Positions 14,910 to 20,659 of a stretch of DNA of 20,659 bases are shown one piece after another. Each line of letters begins with the position of its first letter. The stretch's first letter is position 1. Below the pieces are notes generated by a model, which was not told where the DNA came from, did not search any database, and saw only the letters and a program-made list of their open reading frames with translations. The position numbers and the translations under genes were made by a program. Origin of the DNA: an uncultured Clostridia bacterium (GTDB taxonomy: Bacteria > Bacillota > Clostridia > Christensenellales > Borkfalkiaceae); contig CAJGCK010000018.1 in assembly GCA_904501795.1 (NCBI GenBank), positions 1-20,659 of the forward strand. The letters are read 5' to 3'.

Positions 14910-16703
14910 ATGAAAACAATAGGAATTGATTTAGGAACAACAAACTCGTGCGTAGCCGTTATGGAAAACGGTGAACCGGTAGTAATAGCCAACGCCGAAG
15001 GCGGAAGAACCACCCCGTCGATAGTAGGCTTTCAAAAAGACGGCGAAAGACTAGTTGGACAAGTAGCGAAAAGACAAGCCGTATCAAACGCTGATAGGAC
15101 CGTAGCGTCTATTAAAAGGCACATGGGCTCTAACTACAAAGTAGATATCGACGGAAAAGGATACACACCGCAAGAAATTTCGGCTATGATTTTAACCAAA
15201 CTTAAAAAAGACGCCGAAGCATATTTAGGTGGCACGGTAACCGACGCGGTTATAACCGTTCCCGCATATTTTTCAGACAGTCAACGTCAAGCGACTAAAG
15301 ACGCGGGTAAGATAGCAGGACTAAACGTTCTTCGTATAATCAACGAACCTACCGCAGCAGCGTTATCTTATGGGTTAGATAAAGAAGGTAAAACCCAAAA
15401 AGTAATCATATACGACCTTGGCGGTGGTACTTTCGACGTGTCGATAATGGAAATAGGTGACGGCGTTTTCGAAGTATTAGCAACCCAAGGCAACAACATG
15501 CTCGGTGGTGACGACTTTGATAAACGAGTTATAGACTATCTCGTTGGCGAATTCAAAGCAAAAGAAGGCATAGACTTATCGAGCGACAAGTTAGCAATGC
15601 AACGTCTTAAAGAAGCGGCTGAAAAGGCAAAAATCGAACTTTCAGGCATGAGCAAAACCAACGTAAATCTACCGTTTATTACGGCGGACGCAACCGGCCC
15701 GAAACACTTAGACGTAGACATAACCAAACAAAAATTCGATGCGCTTACCGCAGACTTGGTTCAAGCAACCGTAGTTCCTATGCAAAACGCGATGAAGGAC
15801 GCAGGTCTTTCTTATTCGGACGTAGATAAAGTTATTTTAGTCGGTGGTTCAACCAGAATACCCGCGGTTATCGATGAAGTAAGAAAGGTAACCGGGAAAG
15901 AGCCTTTCAAAGGCATTAACCCCGATGAATGCGTTGCAATCGGCGCTGCAATTCAAGGCGGTGTATTATCGGGCGAAGTTAAAGACGTGTTGCTTTTAGA
16001 CGTAACCCCGTTGTCACTTGGTATAGAAACGCTCGGTGGCGTATGCACAAAACTTATTGAAAGAAACACCACTATTCCGGTAAAGAAATCGCAAGTATTT
16101 TCAACCGCGGCTGATAACCAAACCCAAGTATCAATTCACATTTTACAAGGCGAAAGGGAATTTGCTAAGGACAACAAAACGCTTGGCAACTTCGACTTAG
16201 TAGGAATAGCACCCGCGCCGCGTGGCGTACCGCAAATTGAAGTAACCTTCGATATAGACGCTAACGGTATAGTAAACGTTTCGGCAAAAGATTTAGGCAC
16301 GGGCAAATCACAAAACATTACCATTACTTCTTCAACCAACCTTTCCGATGCTGATATCGACAAAGCCGTAAATGAAGCAAAACAATACGAAGAAGAAGAT
16401 AAAAAGAGAAAAGAAGTGGTAGAAAACCACAATAAACTTGACGGTCTAATTTTCACTATTGAAAAATCGATGAAAGAACTTCAAGACAAGCTTACCGATG
16501 AAGACAAGGCTAAACTTGAAGAAGAATTAAAGACCGCAAAAGCCGACCTTGAATCTAACGATAACGATAAAATAGTAAGCGCAACCGAAAGACTATCCGA
16601 AGCGTCGCAAGGCATATTTGCAAAGATATACCAACAAAACGCGCAAAACGGCAACGGAGATAACGGCGGAGCGCCTAACGATACGGAATTCCACCAAGGC
16701 TAA
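14910..16703 (+). CDS. dnaK: Chaperone protein DnaK (Hsp70)
   Basis: An ATP-driven chaperone of 597 residues. The ATPase domain shows GIDLGTTNSCVAV at the N-terminus, NEPTAAALSYG and the phosphate loop DLGGGTFD (169-176). In E. coli the same motif is about 25 residues further on. The missing stretch lies between KRHMGSNY and the YTPQEIS region and equals the well-known insertion present in Gram-negative DnaK, so this is the monoderm form. The interdomain linker is DVLLLDV (359-365), followed by the beta-sandwich and helical lid of the substrate domain. The tail ends in a short Asn/Gly-rich stretch (QNGNGDNGGAPND) and TEFHQG, without the acidic EEVKD-like end frequent in the family. AAGGAG lies 7 bases before the ATG. 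Confidence 0.98.
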   Translation: MKTIGIDLGTTNSCVAVMENGEPVVIANAEGGRTTPSIVGFQKDGERLVGQVAKRQAVSNADRTVASIKRHMGSNYKVDIDGKGYTPQEISAMILTKLKKDAEAYLGGTVTDAVITVPAYFSDSQRQATKDAGKIAGLNVLRIINEPTAAALSYGLDKEGKTQKVIIYDLGGGTFDVSIMEIGDGVFEVLATQGNNMLGGDDFDKRVIDYLVGEFKAKEGIDLSSDKLAMQRLKEAAEKAKIELSGMSKTNVNLPFITADATGPKHLDVDITKQKFDALTADLVQATVVPMQNAMKDAGLSYSDVDKVILVGGSTRIPAVIDEVRKVTGKEPFKGINPDECVAIGAAIQGGVLSGEVKDVLLLDVTPLSLGIETLGGVCTKLIERNTTIPVKKSQVFSTAADNQTQVSIHILQGEREFAKDNKTLGNFDLVGIAPAPRGVPQIEVTFDIDANGIVNVSAKDLGTGKSQNITITSSTNLSDADIDKAVNEAKQYEEEDKKRKEVVENHNKLDGLIFTIEKSMKELQDKLTDEDKAKLEEELKTAKADLESNDNDKIVSATERLSEASQGIFAKIYQQNAQNGNGDNGGAPNDTEFHQG

Positions 16704-16725
16704 AAATTGAATTTAAAAATAAAAC

Positions 16726-16762
16726 TGTAAACTGAAAGACAAAATCTGTCTTTCAGTTTGCG
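16726..16762 (+). other. Intergenic hairpin between dnaK and dnaJ, without U-tract
   Basis: A perfect 13-bp stem (16729-16741 with 16747-16759) closes a 5-base AAATC loop. Three further pairs with wobbles (down to 16726 and 16762) can extend it. The bases after it (GCGCTAAATATAAGG) contain no T-run, so it is not a standard intrinsic terminator. It starts about 22 bases after the dnaK stop and ends just before the dnaJ ribosome-binding site. A role in RNA processing, in stabilising the 3' end of the hrcA-grpE-dnaK message, or in partial attenuation of dnaJ is inference. Confidence 0.8.
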
Positions 16763-16780
16763 CTAAATATAAGGTATTTT

Positions 16781-17911
16781 ATGGCAAAAGATTATTACGA
16801 AACTCTTGGTGTGTCTAAGAACGCAACTCAAGATGAAATTAAAAAAGCATACAGAACGCTGGTAAAAAAATACCATCCCGACCTTCATCCAAACGACAAG
16901 GCTTGCGCCGAAAAGTTTAAAGAGATAAACGAAGCGCACGAAGTATTGTCTGATGAAAAGAAACGTAAAAACTACGACACTTTTGGCGACCCCAACGGAA
17001 ACATGGGTGGCTTTGGCGGTGGCGCTAGCGGTTTTAACGGAGCGGGTTTCGGTGGCTTTGAAGACATATTTTCAGACATATTCGGTGGTTTTAGCGGAAG
17101 AACTCGTGCCCAAACCAAGACTAAGGGTGAAGACGTTACGATAGAACTTTCTTTAAGTTTTTTAGACGCTGCAAAAGGCTGTCGTCGTGAAGTAGTATAT
17201 TCAAGAAACGAGCCTTGCACCGACTGTAAGAGTACGGGTGCAAAAGGTGGTACGGCGTACAAAACTTGTGAACGCTGTGGTGGAACGGGTCAAGTGCAAT
17301 ATACTTCGGGCGGGGGATTTTTTCGTTCGGTATCCGTTCGTCCTTGTGAAGAATGTAGGGGAACGGGCAAGAAAATAATAGAGCCTTGCGATAGTTGTAA
17401 AGGTAAAGGCTTTGTAAAACGCACCACAAAACTAACTTTAGATATACCCGCAGGCGCAGACACGGGCAGTTATATTCGAAAACTCGGCTACGGCGAAGCG
17501 AGTAAAAACGGCGGAGCGCCGGGCGACCTTATAGTAGTAATGAAAGTAGAGCCCAGCAAGATTTTCCGTCGCAAAAATTTTGACCTTTACGTTGATTTGC
17601 CTATTAGTTTTCTAACGGCAACGCTCGGTGGCAAGGTGCAAGTTCCACTCATTGACGAGACTATGGAATTTACCGTACCCGAAGGAACTCAAAGCGGAAA
17701 AGTATTTTTCGTTAGGGGTAAGGGTATAAAATCTTCTCGTGGAACGGGCGATCTCTATATAGTGGTAACGGTAGAAGTTCCCACCAAACTATCGCGCTCG
17801 CAAAAAGGAAAAATAGAACAACTTTACGCGGATATTGATATAAAACAAAACCCGCAAATGAAACAGTATAAAGATAATATAGAAACAATGTACGGAAAAA
17901 ATCCGTATTAA
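16781..17911 (+). CDS. dnaJ: Chaperone protein DnaJ (Hsp40, type I)
   Basis: DnaJ delivers substrates to DnaK and stimulates its ATPase. The 376 residues follow the full type I layout: a J-domain with H32-P33-D34, a Gly/Phe-rich stretch (about 70-105), a zinc-finger domain with four Cys pairs from C146 onwards (CTDC, CERC, CEEC, CDSC), and two C-terminal beta domains. Repeats two to four read CxxCxGxG, while the first reads CTDCKSTG, with Ser151 in place of the usual Gly; the zinc-binding cysteines are all kept. A modest AAGG lies 6 bases before the ATG. It is separated from dnaK by a hairpin, so its level may be set apart from that of dnaK. prmA follows after 6 bases. Confidence 0.97.
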   Translation: MAKDYYETLGVSKNATQDEIKKAYRTLVKKYHPDLHPNDKACAEKFKEINEAHEVLSDEKKRKNYDTFGDPNGNMGGFGGGASGFNGAGFGGFEDIFSDIFGGFSGRTRAQTKTKGEDVTIELSLSFLDAAKGCRREVVYSRNEPCTDCKSTGAKGGTAYKTCERCGGTGQVQYTSGGGFFRSVSVRPCEECRGTGKKIIEPCDSCKGKGFVKRTTKLTLDIPAGADTGSYIRKLGYGEASKNGGAPGDLIVVMKVEPSKIFRRKNFDLYVDLPISFLTATLGGKVQVPLIDETMEFTVPEGTQSGKVFFVRGKGIKSSRGTGDLYIVVTVEVPTKLSRSQKGKIEQLYADIDIKQNPQMKQYKDNIETMYGKNPY

Positions 17912-17917
17912 TTCGTT

Positions 17918-18856
17918 ATGGAAAATTATTTAGAATTAACCGTTTATACAACGCATATAGGCTCGGAAATCATAAGCGATTTATTATGGAACTACACTCA
18001 AGACGGTGTAGCGATTTTCGACGTGGAAGACGTTGTCCAACTTGCCCGTGAAGGCAAGAGTTGGGACTATGCTGACGAAAGCGTTTTTAACGCCGATAAA
18101 CGCGTTATAGTCAAAGGGTATTTTCCGCTAGATAGCGCGGAAGAAAAGGTTAAAGAGATAGAAAAACGCTTGATAGACCTAAAAGAAAATAGCCGTTTAG
18201 ACTTGGGTAGTTTAGAAACGCATAAACGTAAAATAGACGGTGACGCTTGGCACGAGGTGTGGAAAGAGCATTTTCGCCCTATCAAGATAGATAAAACCGT
18301 AATAGTGCCCGAATGGATAGACTATACCGCTAAAAGTGACGAAATTAAAGTATTGCTTGACTCTAATATGGCGTTCGGTACGGGCGAACACGAAACAACG
18401 TCTATGTGCGTGGAGTATTTAAACAAATACGTTTCAAAAGACGCGGTAGTTATAGACGTTGGTTGTGGCAGTGGAATTTTGGGCATAACCGCCCTAAAAC
18501 TCGGCGCTAAAGAAGTGGTTATGACGGATATCGACGAGTGTGCGATAACCGCCACCGAACACAATCTTAAACTAAACGGCCTAGAAGATGCAAAAGTTAA
18601 AGTAGTGTTAAAAAACTTATTAGACGACGAGAGCATAAAAGGCGACGTAATAGTTTGCAATATTATGGCGGAAGTTCTTATTGCTTTCGCGCCGTACATA
18701 TCTAAAAACTTATATCCAAACGGCAAGATTATTTTAAGCGGAATTTTGGCGGATAGGATAGAAAAGGTGAAAGACGCCTACCTTAAAGCAGGCTTTAATT
18801 TTATAGAACAAAAAATCAAAGGCGAGTGGTCGGCTTTGGTAATGGAAAACAAATGA
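17918..18856 (+). CDS. prmA: Ribosomal protein L11 methyltransferase
   Basis: PrmA methylates amino groups of ribosomal protein L11 using S-adenosylmethionine. The 312-residue protein has the small N-terminal substrate-recognition domain (YLELTVYTT onwards) and a C-terminal Rossmann methyltransferase domain. SAM motif I is VIDVGCGSGILGI, with D180 at its start. MAFGTGEHETT just before it is a hallmark of PrmA, and VCNIMAEVL lies at the catalytic-loop position. The start fits the family, yet I see no Shine-Dalgarno: only 6 bases separate it from the dnaJ stop, so translation may rely on coupling to dnaJ. prmA directly after dnaJ is a common arrangement in Firmicutes. The last bases overlap the next gene by ATGA (18853-18856). 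Confidence 0.96.
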   Translation: MENYLELTVYTTHIGSEIISDLLWNYTQDGVAIFDVEDVVQLAREGKSWDYADESVFNADKRVIVKGYFPLDSAEEKVKEIEKRLIDLKENSRLDLGSLETHKRKIDGDAWHEVWKEHFRPIKIDKTVIVPEWIDYTAKSDEIKVLLDSNMAFGTGEHETTSMCVEYLNKYVSKDAVVIDVGCGSGILGITALKLGAKEVVMTDIDECAITATEHNLKLNGLEDAKVKVVLKNLLDDESIKGDVIVCNIMAEVLIAFAPYISKNLYPNGKIILSGILADRIEKVKDAYLKAGFNFIEQKIKGEWSALVMENK

Positions 18857-20076
18857 AAGCAGTAGTATTCACTTTGGGTTGCAAAGTCAACGAGTGTGAG
18901 AGCGATTCGTTAATTTCGGGTCTAACCGATTTAGGCTATCAGGTAACCGACAAGTTAGAAAAAGCCGATTTATATATCGTAAATACTTGCGCGGTAACGG
19001 GTGAGGCGGAAAAGAAATCTCGTCAAACGTATGCAAGAATTCGCAAACTGTCGCCTAGCGCACGCATAATATACACAGGTTGTGCAGTCCAAAAAAACCC
19101 AAAATCGTTTAAAGAAAAGAACGCTTGGATAATAAACGGCGCGTTTGGTAAACAGAAAATTCTTGACGTACTAGAAAAATCGGGCAGTTATTTGTTCCCG
19201 CCCGAAAAAGATTTTGAAGAATTGCTACCCGTCAAATCTTTGCGCAAGCGTACCTACGTTAAGGTGCAAGACGGTTGCAATAACTTCTGTACTTATTGTA
19301 TAATTCCGCATTTGCGCGGTAGAAGTCGCAGTCGCAACCCACAATCGATAATAAACGAAATTCGTGCCGTTAAACCGCTTGAAACGGTTATAAACGGCAT
19401 CAATCTATCCGCCTACAACTTTAACGGAGTAGACTTGGCAGGGCTAATAGAACGATTAAAAGACGAAGATACTAGGATACGTTTGGGCTCGCTCGAGGTA
19501 AACGTTATAGACGAAAGGTTGTTGACGGCGTTATCTAAACTAAAAAATTTTGCACCGCATTTTCATTTGTCTTTGCAATCAGGCTCTAATGCCGTGCTTA
19601 AAAAAATGAATAGGCACTACACCGCCGAAGAATATCTAGAAAAGGTAAAATTAATTCGCAAATATTTTTCGCTTGCGGGTATCACTACTGACGTTATTGC
19701 GGGTTTTCCTACGGAAACTGACCAAGACTTTAACGAAACGCTTGATTTAATAAAAAAGGTTGAGTTTAGCGATATACATCCTTTTGCGTTTAGCGCAAGG
19801 GAAGGCACACCGGCTTATAAAATGCAAGATTTAAACGGCGCGGTAAAGAAAGACCGATTAAATAGGTTGCTTTCACTTAAATCAAAACTAAAACTTGCTT
19901 TCGTAGAAAAGATGAAAGGTAAAACGTTAACCGCGATAATAGAAGAGAGTAAAAACGGATATTATCAAGGTTATACCGAAAACTATTTACGGGTGTATTT
20001 AAAAGAAAAACCAAGTAGCGACGTGGTGAATGTAAAAATAATAAAGCCGTTTGAAGACGGCGCATTATGTGAATAA
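18853..20076 (+). CDS. mtaB: tRNA (N6-threonylcarbamoyladenosine(37)-C2)-methylthiotransferase MtaB
   Basis: A radical-SAM methylthiotransferase that turns t6A into ms2t6A at position 37 of tRNAs reading ANN codons. From the start chosen here it has 407 residues. The N-terminal UPF0004 domain carries three cysteines for the second 4Fe-4S cluster: C10 in TLGCKVN, C46 in VNTCAV and C77 in YTGCAV. The LGCKVN form points to MtaB rather than MiaB or RimO. The radical-SAM cluster motif is C142-NNF-C146-TY-C149. A TRAM RNA-binding domain ends the protein (GKTLTAIIEE onwards). An in-frame GTG at 18826 would add nine residues, but the ATG at 18853 matches the family start and forms a four-base ATGA overlap with prmA, typical of coupled genes. 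Confidence 0.95.
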   Translation: MKAVVFTLGCKVNECESDSLISGLTDLGYQVTDKLEKADLYIVNTCAVTGEAEKKSRQTYARIRKLSPSARIIYTGCAVQKNPKSFKEKNAWIINGAFGKQKILDVLEKSGSYLFPPEKDFEELLPVKSLRKRTYVKVQDGCNNFCTYCIIPHLRGRSRSRNPQSIINEIRAVKPLETVINGINLSAYNFNGVDLAGLIERLKDEDTRIRLGSLEVNVIDERLLTALSKLKNFAPHFHLSLQSGSNAVLKKMNRHYTAEEYLEKVKLIRKYFSLAGITTDVIAGFPTETDQDFNETLDLIKKVEFSDIHPFAFSAREGTPAYKMQDLNGAVKKDRLNRLLSLKSKLKLAFVEKMKGKTLTAIIEESKNGYYQGYTENYLRVYLKEKPSSDVVNVKIIKPFEDGALCE

Positions 20077-20109
20077 AAAAATAATAATCGTTTTATTAAG
20101 GAGAGAAAA

Positions 20110-20451
20110 ATGAAAGATTGTTTGTTTTGCAAAATAATTGCAGGGGAAATACCCGCAACCAAAATGTATGAAGACGCCGATATGATAATAATAAAAGATA
20201 TAGACCCTAAGGCTAAAAATCATTTTTTGTGTATTCCAAAACGCCACTTCAAATTACTTGCGGAAATGAGTGAAGACGACGCCGTTTTGGTTTCGCGTTG
20301 CTTAAAAAAGATACCTACGCTCGAAAAAGAGTTAGGCTTAGAAAACGGATATCGCTTAGTAATAAATCAGGGCGACGACGCGGGCCAAACGGTTTTCCAC
20401 TTACATATCCATATTTTATCGGGTCAAAAAATGGGTTGGACACCCGCTTAA
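20110..20451 (+). CDS. HIT-family nucleotide hydrolase (HINT-like)
   Basis: A 113-residue histidine triad protein of the HINT branch, whose members hydrolyse adenosine 5'-phosphoramidates and related nucleotide conjugates. The triad HLHIHIL places H97, H99 and H101, of which H99 would be the nucleophile by family analogy. The N-terminal CLFCKIIAGEIPA block (C4, C7) is typical, as are IPKRHF and GQTVFHLH. The physiological substrate is unknown. AAGGAGAG lies about 6 bases before the ATG. It follows mtaB by 33 bases and is the last gene before a terminator, so it closes the heat-shock-led operon. HIT genes in this place are common in Clostridia. Confidence 0.94.
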   Translation: MKDCLFCKIIAGEIPATKMYEDADMIIIKDIDPKAKNHFLCIPKRHFKLLAEMSEDDAVLVSRCLKKIPTLEKELGLENGYRLVINQGDDAGQTVFHLHIHILSGQKMGWTPA

Positions 20452-20460
20452 ATATAGTAG

Positions 20461-20495
20461 AAAATCCGCACAAAAAATTTGTTGCGGATTTTTTT
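20461..20495 (+). terminator. Rho-independent terminator after the HIT gene
   Basis: A 10-bp stem (20461-20470 with 20483-20492) can be extended inward past a one-base bulge by four more pairs. T residues run from 20489 to 20495. It lies 9 bases after the HIT stop codon and should end the hrcA-led operon. Confidence 0.92.
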
Positions 20496-20503
20496 ATTTT
20501 CAC

Positions 20504-20532
20504 TTGACAACGTTTTTATTGCGTGCTAAACT
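20504..20532 (+). promoter_or_regulatory. Promoter of the gene at the right edge
   Basis: A perfect TTGACA (20504-20509) is followed after 17 bases by TAAACT (20527-20532), with TGC directly before it as an extended -10. It starts 9 bases after the terminator T-run. Predicted transcription start is near 20539, 22 bases before the next start codon. Confidence 0.82.
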
Positions 20533-20560
20533 TAACCCAACCAAAGTAGGAGAAAGGGTT

Positions 20561-20659
20561 ATGAAATCTGCTAGCGTGGTAAAAGGCGATCGTTACCGAT
20601 CGGCTAAAAATTCTATTCCTGATTACGACTTTTTATTTGAAGATAACTTAAAAGAAAAA
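20561..20659 (+). CDS. Unrecognised protein, N-terminal 33 codons only
   Basis: An open frame with a TAGGAG Shine-Dalgarno about 8 bases before the ATG and its own promoter just upstream runs to the window edge. The visible 33 residues start MKSASVVKGDRYRSAKNS and are hydrophilic, with no signal peptide or membrane segment. I do not recognise the family. It is not ribosomal protein S21, whose gene often follows the HIT gene in Clostridia. Bases 20586-20601 inside the frame form CGATCG-TTAC-CGATCG, two copies of a six-base palindrome that can pair as a short hairpin. The combination of promoter, Shine-Dalgarno and open frame makes a real gene likely, but its length and function cannot be judged here. 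Confidence 0.6.
   Translation, partial: MKSASVVKGDRYRSAKNSIPDYDFLFEDNLKEK

Noticed and set aside
17891..17907. Hairpin at the end of dnaJ as a terminator
   Set aside because: The stem is 6 bp and no T-run follows; prmA begins within 11 bases.
18826..18855. GTG start for MtaB nine residues upstream
   Set aside because: The added residues have no family match, while the ATG at 18853 gives the usual MtaB N-terminus and an ATGA overlap with prmA.
1..20659. CRISPR array, tRNA/rRNA, insertion sequence, prophage or defence genes
   Set aside because: No regularly spaced repeats, cloverleaf-like segments, transposase or phage motifs were seen; every stretch is filled by housekeeping genes with gaps below 250 bases.

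Overview
This window is a stretch of bacterial core genome, moderately AT-rich (roughly 60% A+T by eye), with almost every gene on the + strand. The gene families and their order point to a low-GC monoderm Firmicute of the class Clostridia or a close relative. Supporting signs are the pnp-ylxY-mlpA cluster known from Bacillus subtilis, a whiA-dnaE-pfkA run, a CIRCE/HrcA-controlled hrcA-grpE-dnaK-dnaJ operon extended by prmA, mtaB and a HIT gene, and a DnaK that lacks the N-terminal-domain insertion of Gram-negative DnaK. An uncultured gut Clostridium-like lineage would fit, but the species cannot be named from this sequence.

Layout. (1) Bases 1-1444: the C-terminal part of polynucleotide phosphorylase and its terminator. 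(2) 1491-3509: a YlxY-type polysaccharide-deacetylase-fold protein and an M16 zinc peptidase, ended by a strong terminator. (3) 3533-4537: an orphan protein resembling an ABC-type extracellular solute-binding protein, with no transporter genes and no visible Shine-Dalgarno. (4) 4578-10753: murB, a PHP hydrolase, whiA and dnaE, tightly packed (two junctions are TAATG one-base overlaps). (5) 10797-13186: an ATP-type phosphofructokinase gene followed by a PPi-type phosphofructokinase gene, behind an extended -10 promoter and closed by a terminator. (6) 13248-20495: a heat-shock operon with a consensus-like promoter and a CIRCE operator, then hrcA, grpE, dnaK, an intergenic hairpin, dnaJ, prmA, mtaB and a HIT gene, then a terminator. 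(7) 20504-20659: a new promoter and the first 33 codons of an unrecognised gene.

Functionally the window joins RNA decay (PNPase), envelope work (MurB, YlxY-like), replication (DnaE), division or growth regulation (WhiA), glycolytic flux (both phosphofructokinase chemistries), protein quality control (DnaK system) and modification of ribosome and tRNA (PrmA, MtaB). No tRNA, rRNA, CRISPR array, insertion sequence or prophage gene was seen, and no gap between genes exceeds 300 bases.

I did not find a clearly new multi-gene system. The points most worth a second look are an apparent scarcity of GATC along the window, the catalytically degenerate YlxY-like protein, the tandem ATP-/PPi-phosphofructokinase pair, the orphan binding protein without Shine-Dalgarno or lipobox, the U-tract-less hairpin between dnaK and dnaJ, and the unidentified gene at the right edge.
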